NCBI GenBank assembly: GCA_007922195.1
Contig: ML682005.1
Coordinates: forward strand, 25,737,321-25,801,320
Direction of reading: 5' to 3'
From: Podocnemis expansa
Taxonomy: Eukaryota > Chordata > Testudines > Podocnemididae
DNA length: 64,000 bases
A model generated the notes under the pieces. It was not told the DNA's origin. It ran no database searches and saw only the letters and a list, made by a program, of their open reading frames with translations. Positions within the stretch are counted from its first letter, which is position 1, and each line of letters opens with the position of its first letter. The translations under genes and the position numbers were made by a program. This document shows positions 43,612-57,411 of the stretch, piece by piece.

Positions 43612-46600
43612 GAAATGGGTGGGGTGAGACTGGGAGAGCTGGGCTGTGGGCTGGCTCACCCCACCCCTGGGGGCAGATCGGGGCAGGAGCTCAGAGCCCG
43701 GCCTCAGGCTAGCCAGCCCTGCTTCCCTTGCCAGGGCAGGGCAGAGGGGCTCTGCCACCCTCTAAAATAGGGAGCCGGTTGCCCTGCCCTAGTTATGGCC
43801 CTGTGGGAGATCAACACTTCTCTCCCACTCGCTATAGTATGAAACAGGGCAAAGTGTTCTGCCTGGGTCTGGAAGCACTGGGGTCCCTGCTAGAGCCAAA
43901 TAATCTAAAATGATAATATAGAGTTTATGTATAAGTGTGTTCTGGCATCAACAAACTAACTATGGGAACAACAGTAAGCTGAAAATGGTTTTCCATTATA
44001 TGATGATACATGGCATTGGGAAATGACACGCCATTCGCCAAATACTAAGTAACATAAAAAGGAATTCTATATTTTTCTGTAACATACAGCACATATAAGA
44101 ATTGCACTACATGTTCCTGTCATGTGGCATACATATTTCAGTGCATGCCCTACGGCCTAATGTACAGATGTTATACATGCCCAGGTTTTGGTTTGTAACA
44201 TATCACAAACACCACAGTTGACTTGCACCCATGATGTCAAGACTGTAAAACATTAAATCCAGAAGAACTGGTTCCCCAGTTTAAATTTTCTGTTGCTTTT
44301 CTTATAAGTAGATGGGGCAGAAGAGAAAATAAATGTTCAGGTTTTCACTAATATGCCCTTTAAAATCATCCCACTGCCGTCAATGGAATTGCACCTGTTT
44401 ACAGCAGAGCATTTTGCTCTAGATACACTACAGTGGTAAAACATTAATGGTGTATGGGAGGGAGTGACTCTTATTACACAACAGTGTCTTCAGATTTAGC
44501 AGGTACAGTGCCAGTTGACTCCAAAAGGAATGCTGTCCACTTCTTTGGCCAGGCTATTGACAGTTGATAAGTTCAATATAATCATTAATGGAAACATGTA
44601 CTAGTGATTGTTATGAAAATATTGTTCACTTATTTCCCTGCAGTCTGTCAGCACTGTGTATGACATTTAATGGGTAATGTAAACCCAGATATTAACTCAG
44701 TTTGAAGTTGCTTTAAATATATTTTCTGGTAACCCTGTTTTCTTTCAATGAGGAAAAGATCAAAATCTGCACTAACCATATGGTAGACAGAGACTGAGAG
44801 ACAGATTCTGTATTTCTCAGCTTTATGAACTTTACATGCAAAAAGCCATAAAACTTAGACATGCTCAAGTTTCCATGGTTGTGGGTTTGGTGGTGATGTT
44901 CATGAATGTCTTTGCTCACAGCCAAATAGAAAAATTAGGAAAATTCAAAGAACGATTAGTGATTGGAAGAAGATAGCTTTTTCAGGCACACAGGCTAGGA
45001 TAAAAATTTACCAGGGCCATAGATCTTCACACTTCAAGATATAAGATTATTACCACCATAAACACTAACGAGGTCAGGATAAAAAATATTATTGCACTGC
45101 ACGGAGTGCATTTGGGGTTGGAGGAGAGTTTACTCTTTCCTTCTCTAGAACTTCTATTATTGTCCTCCGTCATAGACAAGATATCAGAGTATCTGGATGA
45201 GTGCTGTGCTCTTATTAGAGGACAGTCCCTCTCTTCTCTGTTATACTGCTGGCGTGCCGTGAGGTCAGCGGTAGGCCTAGGAGTATGTAAGGTATATATC
45301 TGGCCCTAACCATAAGGAGAGTAGCTGCGCATTTTGTGTGTGTGTGAGTGTGATAGCGAGGACTTGAAGTCTGTTGTCACTATATGAAGTGAGACGATGT
45401 GTTTTTTTAAATACAGTAGTATAAATGATCACTTATAAATAAATAATTTGGTAGATATAATGTGAACATTGACCTTTAATTTTTAAATTAATTCAGGTAT
45501 GTTTTGAATGCTGTCAAGCACATATTAGTAATCAAATGAAATATCAGAATTCAATTACTTTTGTTTGTTTAATGGAGTAACACATTGTTCTCCTGTAATA
45601 CCGATATTCCATAGGACTCAGTGTTGATCATTTTATTTGTTAACCAGTATCAACAGTTTATGCAGGAGTGCCTCAGTTTAGAAACTAGGGTCCAAAGTAA
45701 CCTGTAGGGTAAATGGGCATAATTCCACCAATGTCGAGCCCTCCCTCTGCAGTGAATTTAATCCTAACTCCCCAAAGCCTTAAAAATAAGAAATAAGCTC
45801 TGAAAAAGGCTACTGATGTTTAGCTTACAGACCTTACTTATCATAAAAACTTACAATTTCTGTATTCAGTGCAAATGCTCTCAAGGGGTGCTGAATGCTC
45901 CTAAAGACTGGTTTTAGATGCTTGGTGTTTTCCAGGATGATGCCCAAAGATTCAGACAGTTAATATGCTAACTAGTTCCTTTGCTATACATTGAATAAAT
46001 AAAACCAAATTTTTTAGGTTTTTTTTCTTTTTTTTTTTTGGTAGTTTGGAAACCTAGGTCCAGACCCACAAAGAAATTTAATGGAAACTAGAAGTTTAAA
46101 TTCCTTTGTGGATCTGGATCTGATTTGCTCCTGCCTTTCACGCAGTGTAATCATTTACACAAAGTGGGTGAAAAATGCTATAAATGAGATACTATTTTGC
46201 ACACATTTGCAGAGACAGAATAATTATGAGACATGCAAGTGCATTCTAACTACAAATATTTTGAAAATTACCACACTTTGCAAAAGATTGTACGAGTTGT
46301 GCTGTGTTCCAGTACTACTTAATCTATCTGTAAACTTTTAGGGGGGAGAATGATGGCTAATTTCTCACACCTTCTAACTCATAAAAAGGTTGGATCACTT
46401 ATTCAGCAATATAAATATATCCATGTTTTAATATAATTTTAGCTGCTCTATTTTTACTTGCTTACTAGCAAAAAAAAGATTTTATAGAATATATCCATAT
46501 ATGGTTTGCTTTTACTGTTCTTAGTTTTGACTGATGACCTGTCTTCATAAATATAACTGGGCTCATCTTTTCACTTTGTAATTATTGATATTTTTAAATC

Positions 46601-47870
46601 GGGAAATGGCTAGTATATTAAAAACATATGTAGGAAGTGGAAATCAAGGGTCAGAATAATGCCTGATGTAAGAAGTGCAATTTCCATCGGTTTCATTGTG
46701 AGCTTCCCCCACTAATGTCATGATTAAATTTGAGCCAATGTCTATAGTAAGAAAACGGATTTTGCTCTGAAAATATGTTTATACAAAATTCAGAAATGTC
46801 TACATTGTATTATTGCGGTTTTGTTTTGTAATATTATGCTCTGTATGTCAAAAGGTATCTTTTATTTTGTACTATCCCCTATGTAACTAGTTTTTATTTT
46901 AAATGTTTGCTTATTTTTGTAATACCTGTTAAAAACTAATGGTCACAAAACTTACTCAATTGACCAATATAAAACTGTGCCACAGTGTGGCAAAACTGAT
47001 CTTTTGGGTTACATACATATAAAATATAATAAAAGCAAATTATGTCTGTGTTGCTTGGTCAGTTTGTAATTTTTTTATTGTACAATTTTCTTCACTCACG
47101 TTGGGAGATGTCCCATTTGCCAACACTTGTTCAACTGTGATGTAGTCCAAATCATTGCTCTATTCAGTTTTCCATTTCATAACAATATGGCCTTTGGAAA
47201 TCCTTTTCTGGATAATCTAGTATAGGTAAAATTTTATATATGTGAGAAATTATTAAATGAAGTACATCCTAACCATACATGAGTTTAGTTTCACTTTTAT
47301 GAAAATATAGACATTGCCTGTAAAGTGAATTCCTTCCCTAAAAAGTGACTCTGAAAAATGTTATGGTAGGGTTTCAGTATTCATTGTGTCTCACTGATTT
47401 CCATATGCCATTTGCTTAGTTCCCAAGTAAAAAGGGTTTGAACTAATTGCCAGATCCACAAACTCATTCTAGCCTCTAACACTCAAATGTCTTTCTCATA
47501 CATCTTCGTCACCAGTAATGTAGAGATTGAGTTACACATCACAGAAGATGTAATATTGCCTGCACAATCATTGTCTTCCTAGTATATCTTCAGTTATGCC
47601 TCTGCAGTCCCACTGTGCTTCAGTGTATGCCCTAATATACAGCTTTTTGGCACATCCCCCAGTTCTGGTTCATAATAGCGTTCAGTATCTAACTCAGTCT
47701 AAACAATATCCAGTGCCAGCCTCTGCACCCTGAATTCTCTCCCTATCCCAGTATGCCAAGTATCTTCACCTCTCCTCTCTCAACTTACTTATCCCACAAA
47801 TGCTCATATCAACATACAGATATTGTCACCAACTTAAAGACAACCATATATTTACATAAAGAAAAAAATA
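43612..47870. other. Intergenic stretch, mostly unassigned
   Basis: 43612-43800 continues the GC-rich block. Beyond it is A+T-rich DNA with T-runs at 46020-46039. The sequence TAATAAAAGC near 47028 could serve as a poly(A) signal, but no exon was found upstream. No gene supported. Confidence 0.45.
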
Positions 47871-48058
47871 CTCTGTGTCTGCACCTTCTTCTGATTCATC
47901 CAGTGTGTTTTGCATTGCCTTTTTAAATGTTAATTATGTGGCGCAAAGTCCTATACAGGGTGGCATGAGCTTTCAACACCCAAAAACTAACAGTAGTGGG
48001 TACAGTTCTGTCAACGGAGGTGGCAGACATAATGGCCCCCGCGCCCGCCCCCCCCCCA

Positions 48059-48999
48059 ATGTAGCTCTCTAGACTATGGAGCTCACAGGGAGGAGTGTTA
48101 AGTATCAATCTCCCCCATGGGTCTCATCTCTGGGCTATCCAGCTCAAGGGGAAGAGTGTTAAGGATTGATCTCCCCTGATGGGCCTCAATTGCCTGTGTG
48201 AGTTTCTACCTCCCACGCCTTGTGTCATCAAGGGGGGGGTGAGTTTCTATCCCCCTGAACAGTTTCTCCACACCCCTGGCACCACAAAGGAGGGATCATT
48301 GTCCAGGGTCCCAGTTACATCATTGGTTCTGACTTGCACCTCACTTCCAATTGGCTATTTTATAGTCTGGCTGTGCAGTACACTATTTAAGCCCCTGCCT
48401 CAGTTGGCGCTAGTGTTCTCCCACCCTCGAATGCTAAAGGGCACGTCACAAACTGGTCGGACTGATCCCCTGACTGAGACAGGGAGCTCCCGCCCGTGAG
48501 ACTTTTGGGTGTACTCGAATTGCCGGCCGAACGATTATGTACTGGGATGCTGCAGCTGGTCTGCCTCCTCACTTTGGGTTCCACTACGGTACTAGGACAG
48601 GTATTATAAACTGATACAGTTATTCTGCCTCTCTCGATTTGTTTCTTCCCCCTTTTTTTCCCCTTTTCTCTATAATACCATGTATGCAGTGTTTATAAGT
48701 GTAGTCTTTTTTTTCCCTTTAGGCATTGTTTATAAGTATAGCTTTTTCCCATGTATGCATTGTTTGTTTATAAGTGTGGTTTTTCGTTTGTACCCTGTAT
48801 AGTCCTTTTACTACATAGCTGTTTATTGTCCCACTTGTATCTTGCTTAGTCTTTTTCGCTGTGTAGCTGTTTACCCCCCCCCCATAGGCAATTTTGTTGC
48901 TATTTCGTTGTATGCCTTTATGAGACCACTATAAATTTTTTTCTACTGAAAATTATTGTCCATCTCCTTGGTGGGTGTCGTCGGTCCATCGCAGTTACA
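48059..48999 (+). mobile_element. Candidate solo LTR
   Basis: TGTAG...TTACA boundaries, a CCAAT box at 48347-48351 and a TATTTAAG box at 48384-48391 give a promoter-like layout in about 940 bp. The 5' half has two diverged tandem units of about 62 bp (48070-48127 and 48132-48189; GGAGTGTTAAG / AAGAGTGTTAAG) like enhancer repeats in LTRs. No AATAAA, no clear target duplication and no internal retroviral genes are visible, so the assignment is tentative. Confidence 0.4.
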
Positions 49000-50505
49000 T
49001 CACGAACGCGGGGGTTCAACAAGTTCAGAGTGGTGGGATTTAGTAGCTTCTGTATTTAGTGGTTGAACGGAATGCTGCAAACTAGGTGAACTCAGTTTTG
49101 CCCTTTTAGGCACGCAGTTTCAAACAATGGTATATTGTAATAAATTCATGATCTCCTGACTGCAGTTGGATTAGTTTCAAATGCCCCTCTGAGCTGCAGC
49201 TTGCTGAACAACCACAGTAGTGAAGTTGGGTCTGACACTGCGGCACTAATAAGGATCCAACCTCATTACCACTGAAATCAGTGGAAAGCGTTCCATTAGT
49301 TTCAATGGTCATTAAAGCAGGCCCTCAACTCCTATTACATCCATTGTTTTCAATAAACACTGCAGGCGCTCATAGCTTTCATTCCACAGGAAATATCCAC
49401 TATATAAAGAAGGAGGAGCTTAAAAAATGTTTGACAGTAATAAAATGCATGATGCAGTTATTTAAAATCCTCTAGTGTTTCTGGCAGCTGTACAATGACT
49501 ATTTTTATTTTTACCCAGCAAGATAGCATCACCATTGCTATAGCTTCTTTCACACAGGAGCTTGTATTTTGTTATCTTCTCCACACTTATACATACTACT
49601 ACCCAGTAGTAACTCTCTGTTTTCTCCCTGTTTGGCTTACAAGCTAAGAAGATTGTTCAAAAGTGTTCCAATTCTGTATTCACCCAGATTTAACATATAG
49701 CCTCTTGCCAGCCAAGTATAGTTATTTTAATCCCTTGAAACCAGGATTGGAGGTATCTTGGGAGCAGCACGCTTTCCTGGCTTGAGTCACGTGTTAATAT
49801 CAAATACTGTTAAAACACAGCTTAGAGAAAATACATTAATTGGTTCAATCAGCAGCAGCCTTTGCTTCATCCACACACAATTTGGTCTCCAGCAATTCTC
49901 TAGTAAGCAGCAGCTTACAGCACCCTCTCTAGGTCACTGCAATAAAAAACTTATAAATCTGCTTGTGTCTCCTATTCTGAGACTGGCACCTGGACTACAG
50001 CACCCCATGGTTTAACTGCACTTACTCAGCAGGCCTGCTGGACTTGGCATCAGCAAGTCTTCCCTTTGGGCACTTGCGACCAGTGATTAATAAAGGAGAC
50101 CAAACAGCTTTCTCAAACCAAAATACTGTTTAAGCTTAACACTAGGAGGAAAACATAGCATGAGAGAGAAAGGGTTTAAAAACAATCAGTGGGCTACCCA
50201 CATCTATCTTACCTACATCTTATTATCCCCTCTGGAACCTTACGGCCAACTGCTTCTGACAGTCCAGCAGAGTTGATCTCTGTGTCAGTCTGTTCTCCAT
50301 GAACAGCTCTCTTACCACCACCACCCCCTTTAGACTTTCTGTTTAACTATTTAAAGTGCATTAATAACTGTTTAAATGTATTGGCTTCCAAAACCAGCAA
50401 ACAAATCTGGTAACTGGCTGAAGCCTGGAAGTAGCATCTTCAAAGCAAAGAGCTCATCATAGGCTGTTAGTGACACTGCTGTTAGCCAAAGGTTGCTTAT
50501 GTAAA
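49000..50505. other. Intergenic stretch, nothing assigned
   Basis: No gene or named repeat recognised. Short frames only. Confidence 0.45.
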
Positions 50506-50507
50506 TT

Positions 50508-50880
50508 TCCAAAGGGATAGCTGTGTTAGTCTAGTCCAGCAAAAAAACAAGGAGTTGTGTGGCACTTTAAGACTAACAGATTTATTTTTTGCATGAGCGT
50601 TCCTGAAAGCAGGACTTAATCGAGACTATGGGTTCTTTTCCCATTACAATAGGTAATTTGACTTCAGGCATCCCATGATTTGAACCTAACAACTACTCTG
50701 ATTTGCTGTTACTGTATGACCTGATCCTATATTTTACACCCCCTTGCATTTATTTTCATTCCATTCTGTAAGTTCACCCATCTTCGAAGCACCTGATGAA
50801 GTGGGATTTTTCTCCCACGAAAGCTCATGTGAAAAATAAATCTGTTAGTCTTAAAGAGCCACACGACTCCTTGTTTTTTT
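50508..50880. mobile_element. Penelope-like element fragment with opposed ends
   Basis: The left end TTCCAAAGGGATAGCTGTG runs through GTGGCACTTTAAGACTAACA. Internal PLE sequence follows (50615-50760; GGTAATTTGACTTCAGGC), then the + oriented terminal block at 50790-50880 (CTCCCACGAAAGCTCATGTG). It is colinear with the 12.65-13.05 kb unit, including the internal block. Confidence 0.75.
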
Positions 50881-50884
50881 GCTT

Positions 50885-51930
50885 ATGTAAAGCTATTGTT
50901 GTTATCTCAGTACTTGTTTCGCAACAGCCCAGCTATTATACTAAATACAAATATGCATACATTAAAGAATCCAGTAACCAAATACTGCCATATATTAAAT
51001 AGCCTAATAAACAGTTCTTATACAATAGTCATTAATTATTACAGATCAGTCCCCTGTCCTTCAAACCCTTTTTGCTCCTTTGTAACTTTTTCATCCCTGA
51101 CAGCCTGACGGCCTATACCTACCTACAAGAATCAAAGTTAGTGCTCTCTAAACAGCTCAATAAAATTAAATTTCTGACAACTAAATCTATAATGAGCATT
51201 AACTCTCCCATTATCTATCTATCTCTTAACCTACCTACTGACCAACCTATCTACCAACCAAGCACTTTTTGGCCATTCAAGTGGCTGTTATTTAAGATGA
51301 ACTATGCAAAAACTGTAATGCATATTTACTCAGGCTACCAATTCTGTTTTTCTGACTCTTGAAATGTCAATAAGATGTATCATTATTATAGGATTATGGG
51401 GTGTACTAGTCTGCCTTCTCTAACATCCATATTTTTAATACTGCAGAAGCAGTGATTCTTTGTTAGGTGCCTATGTTCTGTGTGACAGAAGCTGTCTTAA
51501 CCGCAGAATTAACTCAAGTTATCTATTCTCAATGTAACACCTCTTGAATTAGCTCAACTCAAGTGAGAATAGCCTCTGAGTCAGAGTTTAAATTCTCACA
51601 GATTATTTCCAGGATTACCCTATGCCCCTCCCCAGCATGCTAAAAAAAACTTCAGGGCACAGCACAAGGGACTCAAGACTTGGGGCTTCAGTTGCTGGGC
51701 TGGAGAGATGATGCGATTTCAGACGCATGAGGTTTACAAAGGTTTGGATTTTCGGTAGGAACCATGTGTCATGGCTTCAGCCCTGCAGTGTACATGAGGG
51801 CTCAAGTCTTCTGTCCCAGAATTTTGAAAATATTTACCAGCTCTCTGCTCCAGACAGTTCTGGCTGAATGTAAGCCTGGCTAAGTGATCATATTATCAGC
51901 ACAGAGTGGTTATATTAGCAGCTAACTAAA
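50885..51930. other. Intergenic stretch, nothing assigned
   Basis: Includes a run of TATC/ACC-type short tandem motifs at about 51212-51260. No gene supported. Confidence 0.5.
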
Positions 51931-51934
51931 GCTC

Positions 51935-52800
51935 TGTCTACACTATAGCCACTGGCTACAGCAATATAGCTATGGTGTTGCAGTTCTGTTGGTGTAGCAC
52001 CATAGTGCAGACATGTCCAACACCGAGAGAAGGGGTTTTCCATTGATGTAGTTAATCACCTCTCCTACAGGTGGTACACAGGGGTTAAAGTTAGCTGGAA
52101 CTCCCTGGAATGGCATTCCAAGGCCCCCCCTATTTTTAGGGGGCAGCATTCCAGGGCCCATAAAAATAGGGGAACACCCCAAAATGCTGCATTTCAGGGC
52201 TCTCTAAAAATAGAAAGAAGGTGCTGGAACGCAGCATTCCTGCACGTTCCCCTCGGGCTGGCTCAGGGAGGGGCTGTGGGCTGGAATGAGCCCAGCCACT
52301 CCTCCCCCCTTTCCCGGCACCTGCGCTGGCCCCCCTTTCTTGCCCACCCAGCTGGTCTTCCCTCCAGCTCATTAGCTGGCTGGCCCAGCTGGCTCTACTG
52401 TCCTCTAAGTCAACAGGGTGCTAGCCCAACCTGGCTGCTGCACCCCGTGACAGGCAATAGCTGAGGTGGGGGGAGCAGTAGTTGGAGTTGGGGAGCAGAA
52501 ATTTGGGGGCAGTAGGTGGGGTGGGGGGCAGGTGTTTGGGGGGCAGTAGCTGGGTTGCATGAGGGGGGCCTGTACCGGCAGGAGGGGGGGGGGCGTGCCA
52601 ATTTAGGAGGATTCCGGGGCCTGCCGATTTATACTTTAGCCCCTGGCGGTACCTAGGAAGAACAAAGAGTCTTCCGATCAACCTAGCTGTGGCTGCACCA
52701 GGATTGGGTTGCCCTAACTGTGGTACTCCGGGTGTGAAATTTTGCACAGCCTTTAGCAACATAGCTAGCTCAATCTAAATTTTAGGTGTAAACCAGGCCT
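51935..52800. mobile_element. Harbinger-like MITE interrupted by a G-rich element
   Basis: The left part GCTCTGTCTACACTATAGCC and right part TTTTAGGTGTAAACCAGGCC resemble Harbinger-type ends. The middle, about 52080-52640, is foreign. Its start (TTAAAGTTAGCTGGAACTCC) matches the reverse of the TAGGGTTACCAG hAT interior, and it carries a strongly G-rich tract at 52465-52590. The boundaries of the insertion are not exact. Confidence 0.5.
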
Positions 52801-52869
52801 AAATCTGCTAACAAGAGCTGTCACCCATTTCAGGGGGGGTAGCTAGCCACTGCTTTCTGGCTGGGCCCC

Positions 52870-53775
52870 TTACTCTTCAGGGTGGACCTGGCTGGTCCTG
52901 CTTCTGGTCATGGCAAGAAGCTTCCGGGTCCAGTTGAAAGTCTGTGGGTTATGTTTAGAGGGGAGAGCAACAAGGGGGATGTTGTGGTGGGTGTCTGCTA
53001 TAGACCACCAGATCAGAAGGAGCAGGTGGATGAGGCATTCTAAGGACAACTGGCAGAAGTTTCCAGATCACAGGCCCTGGTTCTCATGGGGGACTTCAAT
53101 TACCCTGACATCTGCTGGGAGGCCAATACAGCAGTGCACAGGCAATCCAGGAAGTTTCTGGAGCGTGTTGAGGACAACTTCCTGGTACAAATGCTGGAGG
53201 AACCAACTAGGGGCCTTGCACCTCTTGACCTGCCGCTCACAAACAGAGAAGAATTGATCGGGGAAGTAGAAGTGGATGGCAACCTGGGTAGCAGTGACTA
53301 TGAGATGACTGAGTTCAAGATGTTGATAGAAGGAAAGAAGCAAAATGCAGACACAGGACTTCAGAAAAGCAAATTTTGGCTCCCTCAGGGAACTGATGGG
53401 GAGGATCCCTTGGGAGGCTGATCTGAAGGGGAAATGTGTCCAAGAGAGTTGGTTGCGTTTTAAAGACACCCTGCTAAGGGCACAGGAAGATACCATTCCA
53501 ATAAAGAAAAAGTATAGCAAATGTGGAAGGCGTCCAGAGTGGCTTAACAGAAAGCTCTGCACTGAGCTGAAGCATAAAAAGGAAGCTTACAGGAAGTGGA
53601 AGCTAGGACAGATGACTAAGGAGGCGTATAAAGACATTGCTTGGAACTGCAGGGATAAAATCAGAAAGGCCAAAGGACAAATGGAGTTGCGGCTAGCAAG
53701 GGATGTGAAGGATAACAGGAGGGGGGGGGTCTACAAGTATATCAATAACAAGAAGAGGATCACTATAAAAGTGCT
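52870..53775 (+). pseudogene. CR1 ORF2 fragment: endonuclease C-terminus and linker, broken
   Basis: Translation shows CR1 ORF2 endonuclease motifs: a GVCYRPP segment near 52990, GDFNYPDICW at 53089-53118, and LDLPLTNRE at 53224-53250. The linker follows, with RPEWLNRKL and KKEAYRKWK. The frame is broken by TAA at 53041-53043 and by a frameshift at about 53350-53370, where reading moves from one frame to the next. Homology stops near 53775 in YKYINNKKRI, before the reverse transcriptase. The 5' part of the endonuclease is missing. LINE-derived, not a host gene. Confidence 0.85.
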
Positions 53776-53789
53776 TACACAGCTATAGC

Positions 53790-56700
53790 TTATTCCCCAA
53801 AAATGTAGGGACCTTTACAATGGTCTACCTGTGTTCACACACAGGCTTTTAACCAGTATAACTATTCTGGTTTAAAAAAAAAAATCACACTTCTAACTGA
53901 AATAGTTAAATTGGTAAAAAGCTTGTCTACATCAGCCATGTGGAAGAAAATTCTAATTAGACATAATATCTGATTCAAAGTCCACTGAAGTCAACAGGTG
54001 TTTGTCTCTTGACTAATAGGATTTGGATTGTCCCCTAAAAAAAGATAAAAATCTGGGATGATTGCACGCTAATAGAGAAGAGTTAGAATTAATCCATTGC
54101 CATCTGTCTTTATTTTGCTAATGAACTCAACTGGACCCAACCAGAAACTCTATGACAGACACCGAACAGCACCCTAACAATAAAACTGTCCCTGGTATAG
54201 TTAATACATAGACATATACAATTATTATTCATGTGAGATATTTCCATACATAGGTTAAATAAACAGGTATGAAAGAGCCTACATATTCTGCAATGTACTA
54301 CAGTGTGTGTGTTTGTGTGTGTGTGATGTAAGCAATCTATTTATGAAGATGGTAGTATTGTAACCCCTCAAAAAGCAGCTACAAATTACCTGCCACATTA
54401 AAATAGCCCAATAACACTGTCTGGTTTAAAACTAACAGACAAAAAAATTTAAGCCTTCTCTCTAAAAAAAACAGTTTATGGTAAGTGGGAATTCAATTCA
54501 ATTATGATAACTCCCCATACTGTCTCGTTCTTTAAAGTTCCTGCATTTTATTGCTTGTCTGGTGCTGGACCCCAAATGTGTGAATGCTTTTTCCTTGAAG
54601 CCATCACATACACATCCCAAAACAGAAAGTTATTCACTCAGGTCAGATCATGTGCCTCTGCCTAAAAACTCCAGAAGAAGGCCAAATGAAAGCCAACAGT
54701 TCCAAGGCTCCATTCACAACATTTCTGATTAACTAGCCACTCTGGAGGCTAGATAAGCAATCTCGTGGAGAGAAGGTGAGGCCACTGATTATGACTGTCC
54801 TTGGAGCAGACATGAGATCTGTGCCCAGTAAAGATGCTAAGCCTGCCAAGGCACAGAACAGCTCTGTAGAGCCACTGGAATAGGGCCAAAGGGGCACATA
54901 CCTGTGTGGCTAAAGCACTTCAGACATTGTCTATCTTTGCCACAGAGGCAACAAGATGTAGTTACTTGTCTCCAGAAGCATGGCAGGCCAGCTTTTATTT
55001 CTGACACTTTACCTGGTGAGACTCCCACACAGAAGAGCTACCCCATCTCTATGCCCTCCAGAGACATCCACACCCACCCCAAACCCTTGGAGCTCCCACT
55101 GTATGGAATTGATTCCCATTAGCTTCTATGGCGTAGTAATATCTGTCATCTAAGATAAAAGGGCCTTTTACATTAAATCTATTTACTGGAGAGCATCATA
55201 CACTGCCATAATGAATTCTTAAACTGACACAGGTAAGTAACAACTATGAGCTAGGTATCCAATTTCCCAGACCATCATTGTGGGCTAGATTCTATAAAAT
55301 CTAGACTTGGCATGCACATTACTGAACCCACACTATGCTTGTGTGGGCATGATCAAAGCATGGCACATTTTATTGACCTAAGCTTTAAAAGAGCTTCCTC
55401 AGAATCTCAAAGTTCAGAGACTCTACTAAACACAAGCTACAAATGTCACTACCTCAGTAGGTTTATTCTGACTGGCACTTAAGGGCAAAATTAATTACTG
55501 GCCTATTTCCATATGACTTCAGTGAAATTTTACAAGGGATTAATTTGTCTCAATACACCATATAAATGCAATGTAAATGTCCAATGGCCAAATAACAACA
55601 GTTAGATTGTAAGTAAGTCATGGGACATCAAACTATAGGTTTCAGGCCAATAGAAGCTGCGTGGCACTGGGACAGGACTCTGACTGTTCATGCGTGGGAA
55701 AAGGCACATATAATAGCACTGCTCTTCAGAACCTCATGGAAGCCAACAAAAAGATTAATAAACTATCATCTCTCCAGTTCCAAGGCTTGATAGCTATAAT
55801 GCAGTATTATGTGTAGAGAGGTTTCACTTAGTAGCTCTGTGACAGTAGTGCTACGCCCCTAGTTTCCATTCATATTGGAGTGACGGATGAGATAAGAACT
55901 TGACTGAGAAATAACATAAACACGATGTATCACTGGATGTGAAGTAATATCCTGTGATGTCACCAGAAATGACAATATGCCTGATGTGATAATGAAAGCG
56001 ATCTTATGACCTAAGTCAGATTGTAAATCGGGCTTAACCCTTATAGCACCTGACCCCCAACCAGAAGACCCACCATACTCTAAAGGAGTAAAAATAATGG
56101 GCTTTTATGTACGTATGGGTCAGAACTTGAAACCAAGACTGTTAAGCAGCCTGAGCCCTAGAAACAGTAAAGAACTGCAGTTAAAAGCTGGGGTGGGGGT
56201 GAGGTGGAATGTAAGAAGAGAGAAAATGTTTTAAAATGTGTGCAGAGATCTGCTAGATTAGACAAGATGGATGTTTACAAATCTAAATATTAACTAAACT
56301 TCCTCAGTACATTTTCCCACATGAATAATTGGAGAAGGGCCAGACCTCAAGCTCAATATTCTACACAACGCTACCCTTAGCAAAGGGGAAAAGCCAGCAG
56401 AAATTAGTATATCACCCAGAACCTTTAAATCAATGACTGACATAGGACCATCACACACAGAGGTAATAAAGAAACGCAGCTACAAACATGAAATAAGCTG
56501 AAATGTAAAAAGAGACCTGTTAAGGAAAAAGAGGATGTTTGTTTAAAAAGGGGCTGGTGGAATTGAAATGTTTACTACAATACTCCAGTGTGTTTCAGTT
56601 GGCTAGCGGTTTGTCCAAAGTCTACTTGCTGCCCAGGAACCTCGATAGCTAGAAGGGGAAGCCCAGTAATTTCAATTTATGGCCCAGAATTCTAAACTTA

Positions 56701-57405
56701 CATGCTGTGTGAGCCCTTGAGAAAGTAGCCAGATGTGGCTGTGAAACCATAGTCCTTTTATAAACCATGCATCCCTTTGGCCATTATTGCTTTAATTTTG
56801 ATATTCTGGACAGTAATAAAATACAATCAATGATTAGTTAAACACTCAAAATATACTCAGTGTTAACAGTGGTGGCCAAATTTACGGAACTCAAGAGCCA
56901 CACAAGTTGATTATTAAACCTTCAAGAGCCGCACTGAGGCATATAGCCATATACTTTTACCTACTAAATTGATTTGCTGATGTTCTTCCGCAAGCCACAC
57001 TTTTTCATTCAAGAGCCACATGCGACTCCTGAGCTGCAGTTTGGCCACGTCTGTTATATAAGATAGAAACAGAAATAGGCCCTTCTGTAAGGATTTGCAA
57101 ACCATTAGGCAAACTACTATGCGAGTCTGGATATTTTGTCCCGTTTGAGCTACTTGCACACACACAGCAATAGTTTACAATTCTTGGAGTGTTGTCTGTG
57201 AAACTCTTTTGGCCTCTGTCCTATCAGTTAAGGCAGAGTTCAGTAGGTGTTGAACAGCTCCATGCCTGGAAGCCCAGGTATGGAAAAAGCCAAAAAATAC
57301 TAAAATATCTATAAAGTTTTAAATGAATTGATCTTATTTCCTCTAAAGGTGAAAGAATCCTTTGCTTCCTTATTGTTTGGAGTACCTCCAAATATTTTGT
57401 TACAT
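53790..57405. other. Intergenic stretch between two CR1 fragments
   Basis: About 3.6 kb. A possible decayed MITE lies near 53830-53945 (CTGTGTTCACACACAGG, then CTTGTCTACATCAGCC). A (GT)n tract is at 54303-54325. One hAT MITE is at 56867-57053, listed separately. No gene recognised. Confidence 0.45.
56867..57053. mobile_element. hAT MITE (CAGTGGTGGCCAAA ends)
   Basis: The ends CAGTGGTGGCCAAATTTACGG and GCAGTTTGGCCACGTCTG are inverted repeats. The interior repeats AAGAGCCACA and AAGAGCCGCA. No clear 8-bp duplication remains. Confidence 0.72.
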
Positions 57406-57411
57406 TCAAGA

